This document shows, one piece after another, positions 26,741 to 35,980 of a stretch of 64,000 nt of DNA. The position numbers were made by a program, and so were the translations under genes. The notes below the pieces were generated by a model. It saw only the letters and a list, made by a program, of their open reading frames with translations. It did no database searches and was not told the DNA's origin. This stretch comes from Zoogloea sp. (GTDB taxonomy: Bacteria; Pseudomonadota; Gammaproteobacteria; Burkholderiales; Rhodocyclaceae). Each line of letters opens with the position of its first letter. The stretch's first letter is position 1. The stretch covers positions 40,876 to 104,875 of the forward strand of contig NZ_JAOAUU010000131.1 of assembly GCF_030157465.1 (NCBI RefSeq). The letters are read 5' to 3'.

Positions 26741-27892
26741 ATGGCTTTGCGCATCGCCATGGTGGCGGGCGAGGCGTCCAGCGACCTCCTCGCCAGTCAC
26801 CTGATCCGGGCGCTCAAGCGCCATTTGCCGGATGCCGTGTTTTTCGGCATCGGTGGCCCCAAGATGCAGGCGGAAGGCTTCGAGGCTTGGTGGCCTGCCG
26901 AGAAGCTTTCGGTTCACGGCTACGTGGATGCCCTCAAGAACTACCGGGAGCTGTCGGGCATTCGCCGTGATCTGCGTGACCGGCTGATTGCCGATCCGCC
27001 GGCCGCCTTCATCGGTGTGGATGCACCGGACTTCAGTTTGTGGCTCGAAAAGCGCCTCAAGGACAAGGGCATTCCGGCAATCCACTTCGTCAGTCCGTCG
27101 ATCTGGGCCTGGCGCAAGGGCCGGCTGAAGGGGATCGCCCGTTCGGTCAGCCACATGTTGTGCCTGTTTCCCTTCGAGCCCGAGCTCTACAAAACGGCCG
27201 GCGTGCCGGTGACTTATGTCGGGCATCCGCTGGCGGACGTCTTTCCGCTGGAGCCGGATCGGGCCGGAACCCGTGAATTGCTGCAGATTCCTGCAGGCGG
27301 CCCGGTGTTTGCCTTCCTGCCGGGCAGCCGCCAGTCCGAGGTGCGCAACCTTGCCGACACCTACATCGCGACGGCGGCCATCCTTCACGAGCGCCATCCG
27401 ACGGCCCGTTTCCTCGTACCGCTGGCGACGCGTGAAACACGGCTGCTTTTCGAGGACGCGCTGCGTCGACATGCCAATCTCGATTTGCCGATCCGCATCC
27501 TGTTCGGTCACGCCGTCGAGGCGATGATCGCCGCCGACGTGGTTCTGGTGGCGAGCGGAACGGCCAGCCTGGAGGCGGCGCTTCTCAAGCGCCCGATGGT
27601 CATCACCTACAAGATCGGCAAGTGGTCGTTCAAGCTGATGCGCCGCATGGCCTACCTGCCGTGGGTGGGGCTTCCCAATGTGCTGGCGGGGCGTGAAGTG
27701 GTGCCGGAAATCCTGCAGGACGCAGCCACGCCCCAGACCCTGGCTGACGCGCTGGATGGCTGGCTGGCCGATCCCGAGCGCAGCGCCGAGATCGTCCGGA
27801 TATTTACCGACATGCATCTGCAATTGCGCCAGAACACCGCCGACAAGGCCGCCGCTGCGATCCTTCCGTATCTGCGGGAGAGCCGGCGCTGA
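26741..27892 (+). CDS. lpxB: Lipid-A-disaccharide synthase
   Basis: LpxB joins UDP-2,3-diacylglucosamine and lipid X into the disaccharide. The 383-residue GT-B enzyme begins [19 protein letters not shown] and contains [24 protein letters not shown] and [10 protein letters not shown], all family landmarks. It starts three bases after lpxA and its stop overlaps the rnhB start by one base. Confidence 0.98.
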   Translation: MALRIAMVAGEASSDLLASHLIRALKRHLPDAVFFGIGGPKMQAEGFEAWWPAEKLSVHGYVDALKNYRELSGIRRDLRDRLIADPPAAFIGVDAPDFSLWLEKRLKDKGIPAIHFVSPSIWAWRKGRLKGIARSVSHMLCLFPFEPELYKTAGVPVTYVGHPLADVFPLEPDRAGTRELLQIPAGGPVFAFLPGSRQSEVRNLADTYIATAAILHERHPTARFLVPLATRETRLLFEDALRRHANLDLPIRILFGHAVEAMIAADVVLVASGTASLEAALLKRPMVITYKIGKWSFKLMRRMAYLPWVGLPNVLAGREVVPEILQDAATPQTLADALDGWLADPERSAEIVRIFTDMHLQLRQNTADKAAAAILPYLRESRR

Positions 27893-28482
27893 TGGAAAAA
27901 CTGTGCGGTGTCGACGAGGCGGGTCGAGGGCCCCTTTGCGGGCCGGTGGTTGCGGCGGCGGTGATCCTCGATCCGGCACGCCCGATTGCGGGACTTGCCG
28001 ATTCCAAGAAGCTGAGCGAGAAGCGTCGCGAAAAGCTGGCCATCGAGATTCGCGAAAAAGCCCTGGCCTGGTGCATCGCCGAGGCCAGCGTCGAGGAGAT
28101 CGACCGGCTCAATATTCTTCATGCAACGATGCTCGCGATGCAGCGCGCTGTGGCCGGGCTGGCGCTGGTGCCTGACCGGGTATTGGTGGATGGCAACCGC
28201 TGCCCGCGGCTCGATGTGCCCTGTGAAGCGGTGGTGAAGGGGGATTCCCTCGTCGCAGAGATCTCGGCGGCGTCCATTCTGGCCAAAACGGCGCGGGATG
28301 CGCAGTTGCTTGAACTGGATAAACGTTATCCCCAATATGGCCTCGCCGGCCACAAGGGCTACCCGACGGCGGCCCATCTGGCTGCGCTGCGGGCCCACGG
28401 GGCCTGCGACATCTATCGCAAGAGTTTTGGGCCGGTGCGGGACGTGATCGCCAACCCGCCGTTGTGGACCGACGAGGACTGA
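27892..28482 (+). CDS. rnhB: Ribonuclease HII
   Basis: RNase HII removes ribonucleotides and RNA primers from DNA. The 196-residue protein begins with the catalytic [18 protein letters not shown] (Asp, Glu) and has further acidic residues at VLVDGN and in the [17 protein letters not shown] region. It follows lpxB with a one-base overlap, a common order. Confidence 0.97.
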   Translation: MEKLCGVDEAGRGPLCGPVVAAAVILDPARPIAGLADSKKLSEKRREKLAIEIREKALAWCIAEASVEEIDRLNILHATMLAMQRAVAGLALVPDRVLVDGNRCPRLDVPCEAVVKGDSLVAEISAASILAKTARDAQLLELDKRYPQYGLAGHKGYPTAAHLAALRAHGACDIYRKSFGPVRDVIANPPLWTDED

Positions 28483-28484
28483 AC

Positions 28485-28940
28485 GTGAAACTCCATCATG
28501 TGTTGTTGTTCGTGCATCTGGCCGGCGTGATCGTGTGGGTCGGCGGCATGAGTTTTGCCCATTTCTGCCTTCGTCCGGCGGCGCTCGCCCTGCCGCCCGC
28601 CCAGCGTCTCGCCCTGTGGAGTGGCGTGTTCAGGCGTTTTTTTCCGCTGGTCTGGCTGGCGATTGGTGCGATCGTGCTGTCCGGTTTCGCGATGCTCATC
28701 GAAGTCGGCATGGCCCGCGCGCCGCTTGCGTGGCATGCGATGGCCGGAACCGGGCTGCTCATGACTGCGGTTTTTGCGAGCATCTGGTTTGGCCCCTGGC
28801 GCGCTTTGCAGCGGGCGGTGGCCGCCGAGAGCTGGGCGCAGGGTGCCCAGGCTCTCAACCAGATCCGCCAGCGTGTGACGTTCAATCTTGTTCTCGGCGC
28901 ATTGACCGTGTTGCTGGCAACCCTCGGCCTGGCCTTCTGA
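28485..28940 (+). CDS. CopD-like integral membrane protein
   Basis: This 151-residue protein has four predicted membrane segments: about 4-22, 46-70, 80-100 and 128-148. Conserved-looking His and Trp residues lie in the first helix (LHHVLLFVHLAGVIVWVGG), a pattern seen in the CopD/DUF2269-like family, where His may bind heme or copper. The start is GTG at 28485, two bases after rnhB. The true function is unknown. Confidence 0.6.
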   Translation: MKLHHVLLFVHLAGVIVWVGGMSFAHFCLRPAALALPPAQRLALWSGVFRRFFPLVWLAIGAIVLSGFAMLIEVGMARAPLAWHAMAGTGLLMTAVFASIWFGPWRALQRAVAAESWAQGAQALNQIRQRVTFNLVLGALTVLLATLGLAF

Positions 28941-28943
28941 ATC

Positions 28944-29729
28944 GTGAAGCTGATCAGCTCCCGCGACAACGCCACGGTCAAGCACCTGCATGCCCTCGCG
29001 ACCTCGGCGCGAGAGCGGCGCGGCAGCGGTGAAACCCTGATCGACGGGGCCCATCTGCTTGGCGTCGCGCTGGAGCGGGGGGTTAAGCCGACGAGGGTGG
29101 TGGTGAGCGAAAGCGGTCGCGGGCAGGCTGAGATTGCCGCGCTGCTCGAAGCTTGCTCCGCTTTCGACTGTATCGAGTTGCCGGATCGCCTGTTTGCCCA
29201 TGTGAGTCCGGTGGATGCGCCGAGCGGCGTGCTGGCGGTCATCACGATTCCGCCGGCCGCACCGGAGGTTTCGGTGACCGGCAGCTGCGTCGTGCTGGAT
29301 GGCGTACAAGACCCGGGCAACCTGGGCACCATCCTGCGCACCGCTGCGGCGGTTGGCGTCGCTGACGTGCTGCTCGCACCCGGCTGTGCCCAGGCCTGGT
29401 CGCCGCGGGTGTTGCGGGCGGCGATGGGTGCGCACTTCGGTTTGCGCATCTTTGAGAACGTCGATGCCCAGGCGGCGCTGGCCGGTTTCCCGGGCGCGAT
29501 TCTGGCCGCCGATCTGCAGGATTCGGTCGAGCTTTACGACCTGGATTTGCGCGGGCCGGTGGCCTGGCTGTTTGGCTCGGAAGGCCAGGGGCTGTCGCCA
29601 GCCATGCTGGCACTGGCCACGCAGCGGGTGCTGATTCCCATGCCGGGCGGCATGGAATCGCTCAATGTGGGCGTCGCGGCTGGCGTGTGTCTTTTTGAGC
29701 AGCTGCGCCAGCAGCGCTCACTGGGGTAG
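28944..29729 (+). CDS. TrmH/SpoU-family RNA 2'-O-methyltransferase
   Basis: The 261-residue protein has an N-terminal substrate-binding region starting KLISSRDNATVKHLHAL and a C-terminal SPOUT knot with the three SpoU motifs: LDGVQDPGNLGTILRTA, WLFGSEGQGLSPAML and IPMPGGMESLNVGVA. It probably methylates a ribose in rRNA or tRNA; the RNA target cannot be told from sequence. The start is GTG, three bases after the previous gene. Its 3' end overlaps convergent bioD by 12 bases. Confidence 0.9.
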   Translation: MKLISSRDNATVKHLHALATSARERRGSGETLIDGAHLLGVALERGVKPTRVVVSESGRGQAEIAALLEACSAFDCIELPDRLFAHVSPVDAPSGVLAVITIPPAAPEVSVTGSCVVLDGVQDPGNLGTILRTAAAVGVADVLLAPGCAQAWSPRVLRAAMGAHFGLRIFENVDAQAALAGFPGAILAADLQDSVELYDLDLRGPVAWLFGSEGQGLSPAMLALATQRVLIPMPGGMESLNVGVAAGVCLFEQLRQQRSLG

Positions 29730-30386
29730 CGTCAGGCCGCTTGCCGCGGTAGCGGCGTTGCCGTCGGGCTGGAAGGGCACAATGCCGAGCAGCGGCGCCG
29801 GCATGCGCCGGGTCAGCGCTTCCAGGTTCTGTTCGAAGCGCAGCATGGCCGGATCGATCTGGTTGGCGACCCATCCGGCCAGGGTAAGGCCGCGGGCTGC
29901 AATGGCCTCGGCGGTAAGGAGCGCATGGTTGATGCAGCCGAGGCGCATGCCCACCACCAGGATTACCGGCAGGCCCAGGTCGCGGGCCAGGTCGGCGGTG
30001 TCGTAGTCCTCGCCCAGCGGCACGCGAAATCCGCCCACGCCTTCCACCAGCACCACATCGGCCTGCTCTGTTAGCGCCGCAAAAGCTTCTCGAATCTTGC
30101 CGGGCTCGATCACCACGCCCTCTTCAGCTGCTGCAATGTGCGGCGCGATGGGGCTGGCGAGGCAGAACGGGTTGAGCAGCGCGAGGCCAGGGTCGAAGCT
30201 GCCGGCGGCGCGCAGGCGGGCGGCGTCTTCGTTGATGAATTCACCCTTCACTATTTCGGCACCGGCCGCGACTGGCTTCATGCCGAGGGCCGTGAGCCCC
30301 TTTGCGCGCACGGCGTGGAGGAGGGTGCAGGTGACGAAGGTCTTGCCGATCTCGGTATCGGTGCCGGTGATGAAGAAGGCGGTCAT
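29718..30386 (-). CDS. bioD: Dethiobiotin synthetase
   Basis: BioD closes the ureido ring of dethiobiotin from DAPA, CO2 and ATP. The 222 residues begin FFITGTDTEIGKTFVTC (P-loop), with LVEGVGGFRVPLGE downstream. It is the last gene of the minus-strand bioA-F-H-C-D run, 13 bases after bioC. Confidence 0.97.
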   Translation of the reverse strand: MTAFFITGTDTEIGKTFVTCTLLHAVRAKGLTALGMKPVAAGAEIVKGEFINEDAARLRAAGSFDPGLALLNPFCLASPIAPHIAAAEEGVVIEPGKIREAFAALTEQADVVLVEGVGGFRVPLGEDYDTADLARDLGLPVILVVGMRLGCINHALLTAEAIAARGLTLAGWVANQIDPAMLRFEQNLEALTRRMPAPLLGIVPFQPDGNAATAASGLTLPQ

Positions 30387-30399
30387 TTCGAATTCAGAT

Positions 30400-31176
30400 T
30401 CAGATTTTCTCGGCGATGAGCCAGAAGGTGTCGTAGGAGGCCGGGAGTCCGTTGGGGCCGCGGTAGGCCTCGTAGGCGGCGACGAGGCGGAGCCAGGCGG
30501 ATTTTCCGAGGGGGGCGCGATGCGCTGAGCCGGTCTGGTGGGCGCCGAGGGTCTTGATGTCGTAGAGCAGGCTGCGCAGGTCGGGCGCCCACGCGTGGAG
30601 GGTGCGGCGTTCGCTTTTCAACACGCGAAGGCCGGCGGATTCGGCGGCCTTGAGAATGGCTTCGGGGGGCTGGAAGCTCAGTACGTGTTCGTTGTTATCC
30701 ACGTGCAGGAAGGCTTCGTGCAGCTCGCCGAGGGTGCCGGGGCCGAGGGTGGCGAGCCATAGCTGGCCGCCGGGGCGCAGGCTGCGCGCGAGTTCCGGCA
30801 GGGCTCGCTGCGGGTTGCACCATTGCAGCGCGTAGCTGGACCACAGGGCGTCGAGGCTGGCCCCGGCGATCGGCAGGTGTTCGAGGTCGGCGCACAGGGG
30901 GCGGGCGAGGCCCGGCGCGTGCTGGCGGAGCATGGCCGGGGCGAAGTCGAGGGCGAGGAGGTCGGCGGCCGGGAAGCTGCGCTTGAGGCCGGCGAGCGCA
31001 TAGCCGGTGCCGCAGCCGGCGTCCAGGATGCGGTCGGGCGAAAAATCCTGAGTTGAAACGAGGGCGAGCAGGTGATCGCAGGCGGTGCGCTGCACCGAGG
31101 CGACGGCATCGTATTGGCCGGCGGCCTTGTCGAAGGCGGCGCGGACGGCGCGCTTTGGGGCGGGTGCGTGAGTCAC
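30400..31176 (-). CDS. bioC: Malonyl-ACP O-methyltransferase
   Basis: BioC methylates malonyl-ACP to start pimelate synthesis for biotin. The 258-residue protein has the SAM motif ILDAGCGTGYAL followed by the post-I region LLALDFAPAML. The start is GTG at 31176 (VTHAPAPKRAVRAAFDKAAGQY), overlapping the bioH stop as GTGA. The BioC-type N-terminus, with AFDKAAGQYDAVASVQ, separates it from other small methyltransferases. Confidence 0.93.
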   Translation of the reverse strand: MTHAPAPKRAVRAAFDKAAGQYDAVASVQRTACDHLLALVSTQDFSPDRILDAGCGTGYALAGLKRSFPAADLLALDFAPAMLRQHAPGLARPLCADLEHLPIAGASLDALWSSYALQWCNPQRALPELARSLRPGGQLWLATLGPGTLGELHEAFLHVDNNEHVLSFQPPEAILKAAESAGLRVLKSERRTLHAWAPDLRSLLYDIKTLGAHQTGSAHRAPLGKSAWLRLVAAYEAYRGPNGLPASYDTFWLIAEKI

Positions 31177-31916
31177 CGGAAAACCTCGCGAGCGAAGCTT
31201 TCGATCAGCGTGGCGCATTCGGTCGGGCGGGAGACGAAAGGCGCGTGACCGGTGTGCTTGAGCACCGACATGCGGCCGAGCGGTAGCGCATCGGCCAGCC
31301 ATTCGGCGGCTGCGACGGGCATCAGTTTGTCTTCGCTGCCGTGCAGCAGGCGCACCGGCTGGGTGATGCTGCGGGCGAGTGCGCGCTGGTCGGTTTCGGC
31401 AAGGAGACGCAGGCCGGTGGCGAGCGCCGGCAGGTGGAGGGTGTCGGCGGGGGTGAGGGCCTCGCCCAGTCTTGCGGCGACATTCTTGCGGGCGGCGTCA
31501 CCGAGGCTTTGCAGTGCGACGAAGCGGCGCTGGGTGGCGTCCGGGTCGAGTTCGAAGTGGTTCCGGAATTCTTCGAGCGTGGTTTCTGGCAGCGCGGCAG
31601 GCCAGTTGTCGGCCTGCACGAAGCGGGGGCTGGCGGCGATCAGTACGAGACGGGCGACTTTTTGAGGGGCATGCACGGCGAGGTGCATGGCGAGCTGGGC
31701 GCCGAGGGACCAGCCGACGAGGATGCTGCCATCCGGAATGTGGGCGAGCAGGGCTTCGGTCCAGCTCGCCAGCGTGTCGCCGGCGGGGGCGGCGTTGCCG
31801 TGGCCGGGAAGATCAGGGGCGAGGACCGTGAGCTGCGGGTCGAGCTGCGCTTGCAGCGGTGCCCACACCGCGGACGACAGGCCCCAGCCGTGAAGGAGAA
31901 CGATGGGCGGGGTCAT
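31173..31916 (-). CDS. bioH: Pimeloyl-ACP methyl ester carboxylesterase
   Basis: BioH removes the methyl group from pimeloyl-ACP methyl ester so that bioF can use it. The 247-residue alpha/beta hydrolase shows LLHGWGLSSAVW, the nucleophile elbow VGWSLGAQLAM, the Asp in GSEDKLMPV and the His in TGHAPFVSRP. The start at 31916 overlaps the bioF stop (ATGA). The frame upstream is open, but no bioH-like N-terminus lies there. Confidence 0.94.
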   Translation of the reverse strand: MTPPIVLLHGWGLSSAVWAPLQAQLDPQLTVLAPDLPGHGNAAPAGDTLASWTEALLAHIPDGSILVGWSLGAQLAMHLAVHAPQKVARLVLIAASPRFVQADNWPAALPETTLEEFRNHFELDPDATQRRFVALQSLGDAARKNVAARLGEALTPADTLHLPALATGLRLLAETDQRALARSITQPVRLLHGSEDKLMPVAAAEWLADALPLGRMSVLKHTGHAPFVSRPTECATLIESFAREVFR

Positions 31917-33112
31917 GGGTGCTGCGCCTCCAGCCGCTTGAGGGCTTCGACGAGGCGGTCGACCTGCGCAAAGCTGTGCGCCGCCGACAGGGTGATGCGC
32001 AGCCGTGCCGCGCCCCTGGGCACCGTGGGCGGGCGAATGGCTGGCACCCACAGGCCTTCGGCCTCGAGGGCGCGGGAGACGGCCAGGGTTTCGTGGTTGT
32101 CGCCGATGACGACCGGCTGGATCGGGGTGTCGGAGGGCAGCAGTTGCCAGCGCTTGAGGCGCAGGCCGCTTTTGAGGTGCCCGATGAGCGCCGCGAGGTG
32201 GGCGCGGCGGGCGTCGCCGTGTTCGATCAGGTCCAGCGCGGTGAGCAGGGTGTCGGCCAGCAGCGGTGGGGCGCCGGTGGTGAAAATGTAGCTGCGGCTC
32301 TTGTTGACCAGCCATTCGATGAGGCTGCGCTCACCGGCGACGAAAGCGCCGGAAACGCCGGCGGCCTTGCCAAGGGTACCCATGTAGATCAGGCGCTTCG
32401 AGCGCAGCGCGAAATGTGCGAGGCTGCCGCGCCCCTGTGGCCCGAGCACGCCGAAGCCGTGGGCGTCGTCCACCAGCAACCAGGCCTTGTGGGCTTCGGC
32501 GAGGGCGAGGAGTTTGGGCAGCGGGGCAAGGTCGCCGTCCATGCTGAACACGCTGTCGGTGACGATCAGTTTGCGTGGCGCGCTGGAGGCGGCCAGGCGG
32601 GCGGCTAGGGCGTTGAGGTCGCAGTGCGGATAGCGGATGAAATCGGCGCGGGAGAGCAGGGCCCCGTCGACCAGCGAGGCGTGGTTCACCTTGTCGGCGA
32701 AGATGGCGTCGCCGCGCCCGACCAAGGCCGGCATCACGCCGATGTTGGCCATGTAGCCGGTGGAAAAATACAGCGCGTCGTCCATGCCTGTGAAGGCGGC
32801 GAGGCGGGTTTCGAGGGCCTGGTGGCTGGCGTAGTGGCCGCTGACGAGGTGCGAGGCGCCAGACCCGACGCCCCAGTGTCGGCCGCCCCGGGCAAGGGTG
32901 TCGATCAGTGCCGGTTCGGCGGCAAGGCCGAGGTAGTCGTTGGAGCAGAAGGCCAGAACGGGATCGGGACGATCGGCCACGTGTACATCGGGTGCGCAGG
33001 GCGTGGTGACGATGCGGCGGCGGCGGCGCAGGCCGGCAGCGTCGAGATCGGCAAGGTTTGCCTGGATTTCGTCCAGCGGGTCTGCGCTTTTAAATGGCGT
33101 GGGCTCAGCCAA
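31913..33112 (-). CDS. bioF: 8-amino-7-oxononanoate synthase
   Basis: BioF condenses pimeloyl-ACP with alanine using PLP. The product is 399 residues with FCSNDYLGLAAEPALI, the PLP region LLVDDAHGFGVLGPQGRG and the lysine motif IYMGTLGKAAGVSG. No ATG lies near the N-terminus. A TTG at 33112 follows a strong CTGGAGG site six bases upstream and overlaps the end of bioA by eight bases, so TTG is chosen. Confidence 0.95.
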   Translation of the reverse strand: MAEPTPFKSADPLDEIQANLADLDAAGLRRRRRIVTTPCAPDVHVADRPDPVLAFCSNDYLGLAAEPALIDTLARGGRHWGVGSGASHLVSGHYASHQALETRLAAFTGMDDALYFSTGYMANIGVMPALVGRGDAIFADKVNHASLVDGALLSRADFIRYPHCDLNALAARLAASSAPRKLIVTDSVFSMDGDLAPLPKLLALAEAHKAWLLVDDAHGFGVLGPQGRGSLAHFALRSKRLIYMGTLGKAAGVSGAFVAGERSLIEWLVNKSRSYIFTTGAPPLLADTLLTALDLIEHGDARRAHLAALIGHLKSGLRLKRWQLLPSDTPIQPVVIGDNHETLAVSRALEAEGLWVPAIRPPTVPRGAARLRITLSAAHSFAQVDRLVEALKRLEAQHP

Positions 33113-34436
33113 GGCTGGCCTCCAGGGCGGCAGCCGTCTGGCCGGCGAGGTGGGCGATCTCGTCGTCGGAGACGATGTAGGGCGGCATGGTGTAGACGGT
33201 GTTGCCGATCGGGCGCAACAGGAGTTCCCGCTCAAGGGCTGCGCCGAAGAAGCGGCGGGCAAAGCCGGCGGGGGCGCCGTCCACATCGAAGGCGAGGATC
33301 ATGCCCTGCTGGCGCAGGTGGCGAACCTGGGGGTGGGCACCTACGGCGGCGCTGAAGGCGTCCTTGAGGCGAGCGGATTTGCGCCGGTTGGCTGCAATCA
33401 CATCGTCCTGCACGAAGATGTCGAGGGTTGCCAGCGCCGCCCGGCAGGCCAGCGGGTTGCCGGTGTAGGAATGGGAATGCAGGAAGCCGCGGGCGGTGTC
33501 GTCGTCGTAGAAGGCCTTGAAGACGTCGTCGGTGGTGAGCACGATCGAAAGTGGCAGGTAGCCGCCGGAGATGCCTTTGGAGAGCAGCAGGAAATCGGGC
33601 CAGATGCCGGCCTGCTCGCAGGCGAAGAAGGTGCCGCTGCGCCCGCAACCGACGGCGATCTCGTCGGCGATGAGGTGCACCTGGTGGCGCTTGCAGATCT
33701 CACGGGCGAGGCGCAGGTATTCCGGATCGTACATGGCCATGCCGGAGGCGCACTGCACCAGCGGTTCGACAATCAGTGCGGCGGTCTGGCCGGCGTGTTC
33801 GGCGAGGTGGGCGTCGAGCGCGGCGGCGGCGCGGCGGGCCACGTCGACGGCGGTTTCAAAGGGCAGGGCATTGCGGGCGTCGGGGCTGGGCACGCAGCTG
33901 CCGGCGCGCACCAGCGGCGCGTAGGCGTCGCGGAAGAGGGCGACATCGGTGACGGCCAGCGCTCCCACGGTTTCGCCGTGGTAGCTGCCTTGGATGCTGA
34001 CGAAGCGGTTTTTTTCGGGCTGGCCGTGGTTGCGCCAGTAATGGGCGCTCATCTTGAGGGCGATTTCGGTGGCCGAGGCACCGTCCGACGCGTAGAAGGC
34101 GTGGCCGAGACGGTGGCCGGTGAGGGCGGCGAGGCGTTCCGAGAGTTCGACGACCGGCTCGTGGGTGAAGCCGGCCAGCATGACGTGTTCCAGCGTGTCG
34201 AGTTGCTGCTTGAGGGCGTTGCCGATACGCGGGTTGGCGTGGCCGAAGAGATTGACCCACCAGGAGCTGATGCCGTCGAGGTAGCGGCGGCCGTCCATGT
34301 CGTAAAGCCAGGCGCCTTCGCCACGCTTGATCGGCACCAGCGGAAGTTGCTCGTGGTGCTTCATCTGGGTGCAGGGGTGCCAGACGGCGGCGAGGGAGCG
34401 GGCGAGGAAGTCGGGGTTGGCTGAGCGGTGCGGCAT
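33105..34436 (-). CDS. bioA: Adenosylmethionine--8-amino-7-oxononanoate aminotransferase
   Basis: BioA transfers the amino group of SAM to KAPA, giving DAPA. The 443-residue class III aminotransferase begins MPHRSANPDFLARSLAAVWH, with HPCTQMKHHEQLPLV and GISSWWVNLFGH, both typical of BioA. The PLP motifs are LIADEIAVGCGRSGTFFA and LLSKGISGGYLPLS (Schiff-base lysine). It is the first gene of the biotin operon. Confidence 0.97.
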   Translation of the reverse strand: MPHRSANPDFLARSLAAVWHPCTQMKHHEQLPLVPIKRGEGAWLYDMDGRRYLDGISSWWVNLFGHANPRIGNALKQQLDTLEHVMLAGFTHEPVVELSERLAALTGHRLGHAFYASDGASATEIALKMSAHYWRNHGQPEKNRFVSIQGSYHGETVGALAVTDVALFRDAYAPLVRAGSCVPSPDARNALPFETAVDVARRAAAALDAHLAEHAGQTAALIVEPLVQCASGMAMYDPEYLRLAREICKRHQVHLIADEIAVGCGRSGTFFACEQAGIWPDFLLLSKGISGGYLPLSIVLTTDDVFKAFYDDDTARGFLHSHSYTGNPLACRAALATLDIFVQDDVIAANRRKSARLKDAFSAAVGAHPQVRHLRQQGMILAFDVDGAPAGFARRFFGAALERELLLRPIGNTVYTMPPYIVSDDEIAHLAGQTAAALEASLG

Positions 34437-34461
34437 GGGCAATCCGGATGCAGGCTGAAAG

Positions 34462-34502
34462 CGACAAGTGGAGCGGCCGGGGTTCGGCGGCTCCACTTGT
34501 CG
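34462..34502 (-). terminator. Long inverted repeat, probable terminator of the propeller lipoprotein gene
   Basis: A perfect 13-base stem (CGACAAGTGGAGC with GCTCCACTTGTCG) encloses a GC-rich 15-base loop. It lies 14 bases past the stop of the minus-strand lipoprotein gene and before bioA. On the minus strand it is followed by CTTTC, a weak T-tract, so termination is likely but not certain. Confidence 0.65.
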
Positions 34503-34516
34503 GGCCGGGGCAGGTT

Positions 34517-35881
34517 TTAGTACGAGTAGAGGCTGAGGCTGTTGCTGCCGACCGCGGTGTAGGTGTTCTGGGCGTTGAGCAGGCCGAAGATGGTTTCGGT
34601 GGTGGTGGGCTTGGTTGGCGGCACGACCCAGCTTACGCAGGGGATTTCGCAGGTGAAGATGGCGCCGTTGGTGCCCGCGGCGACCAGGCGTGAGCCCGCG
34701 GATGCGGCATAGAACGAGCCGGTGAGGGTCTGGGCGCTCCAGGCGTTGTCGTCGGTGCGGGTGAGTACCGTGCCGTCGGACCCGACCGCGACGAAGGCGT
34801 AGGTGATGACGCTGTTGGCGACATGGGTAACGGCGGCAACGCTTTTCAGCGCTCCCGACTGGGTGGTGGCCGTCCAGTTGCTGCCGTCGGTGCTGGTGAG
34901 CACGGTGCCGCCGTCGCCGACCGCAACCCATTCACCCTTGGCGGAGTAGGCCACGCCGTAAAGATTGGCGCTGGTGGCCGGAGTGATGGCATTGGCTGCC
35001 GTCCAGCTGGTGCCATCGGTCGAGTAACGGATCGTGCCGTTGTCGCCAACCGCGACCACCAGGCTTGCGCCGTTGCTGGCGACGGCGTTGAGGGTGTTGG
35101 TCGTGCCGGTGGTGGTGCTGTCGAGGGTGGTCCAGTTGTTGATGTCGGAGCTGTAGGCCACGCTGCCCGCCGTGCCGACGGCGATGTACTTTCTGGGGCT
35201 GACGGCATAGACGACGCCCTTGAGATCAATGCTGCCGGAAACCTGCGTGCCGGTCGGGCTGATCCATTTGAGGGGCTGGAGCACGCTGCTGGTGATGGCG
35301 CCGTAGCTGCGTTCGCCATCGGTGTCGGGTGTTGTGTAGATCTTGCCGCCATGGCCGACTGCGACATAGGAGTAGGTGCTGGCGCTGCTGGTGGTCAGGC
35401 CGTAGGCAACGCTGCGCATGAGTTTGTCGCTGAGCAGGGGGGTGCCGCTGCTCAAGGGGTTGCCGCCGAGCCATGCGGTGCCTGACTGGCGGGGTGTTTT
35501 CGGGCTCAGGCTGGCCGTCGGGCCGCCTTCGCCGCCGTCAGTGCGGCCGTTGAGCAGGAAGTCGTAGCTCTTGTCGTTGGTGAGGCCGGTGATGACATAG
35601 GGCGAGGAGATACCCTTGCCCTTGTCGCCAACCTTGGAGAGGGCGCCGGGGGTTTTTTTCCAGCTGTCGACCGTGGCGATGTCGGCGGTGGTCGGGGCGT
35701 AGAAGAGCCAGTACTGCACGCCGGCTTCCTGCTTCCAGGTGATCGTGACCTGCGAATCGCCTTCGACGACCTGGAAGTTCTCCGGCATGGCCGAGGAGCT
35801 TCCGCCACCGCCGCCGCATGCGGATACGAGGGTGGCGGCAATGAGGGCGGGGAGGGCAGCTTTGAGTCGGTTCGGGAACAT
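34517..35881 (-). CDS. Secreted lipoprotein with FN3 domain and seven propeller-like repeats
   Basis: The 454-residue protein has a signal peptide ending in a lipobox (LVSAC) followed by a Gly/Ser run. A fibronectin type III-like domain (about 30-130; TITWKQEAG, YVITGLTNDKSYDF) comes next. About seven repeats of the form [F/Y/L]VAVGxxGxVxxSTDGxxW then fill the rest of the protein, as in BNR/Asp-box or Ycf48/HCF136-like beta-propellers. It is probably anchored in the outer membrane or exposed, with a binding role. ATG at 35881 is chosen; the frame also has a TTG at 35896. It is not obviously linked to the biotin genes. Confidence 0.7.
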   Translation of the reverse strand: MFPNRLKAALPALIAATLVSACGGGGGSSSAMPENFQVVEGDSQVTITWKQEAGVQYWLFYAPTTADIATVDSWKKTPGALSKVGDKGKGISSPYVITGLTNDKSYDFLLNGRTDGGEGGPTASLSPKTPRQSGTAWLGGNPLSSGTPLLSDKLMRSVAYGLTTSSASTYSYVAVGHGGKIYTTPDTDGERSYGAITSSVLQPLKWISPTGTQVSGSIDLKGVVYAVSPRKYIAVGTAGSVAYSSDINNWTTLDSTTTGTTNTLNAVASNGASLVVAVGDNGTIRYSTDGTSWTAANAITPATSANLYGVAYSAKGEWVAVGDGGTVLTSTDGSNWTATTQSGALKSVAAVTHVANSVITYAFVAVGSDGTVLTRTDDNAWSAQTLTGSFYAASAGSRLVAAGTNGAIFTCEIPCVSWVVPPTKPTTTETIFGLLNAQNTYTAVGSNSLSLYSY

Positions 35882-35914
35882 GGAATGGGCCGGCAATGAA
35901 CGGATCGAACCGGA

Positions 35915-35920
35915 ATTCTA
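35915..35920 (-). promoter_or_regulatory. Candidate -10 box of the propeller lipoprotein gene
   Basis: TAGAAT reads on the minus strand 34 bases upstream of the start codon. No clear -35 is seen. Weak. Confidence 0.3.
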
Positions 35921-35980
35921 CAACACCGCGGCTGTCCGGCCCGGCTCCAGTGTGCGCTGGAGCGGTGCCGGATGGGTGGC

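Noticed and set aside
35944..35963. GCTCCAG/CTGGAGC hairpin downstream of ppk as a terminator
   Set aside because: Stem of seven with no T-run on the minus strand; not enough to call termination.
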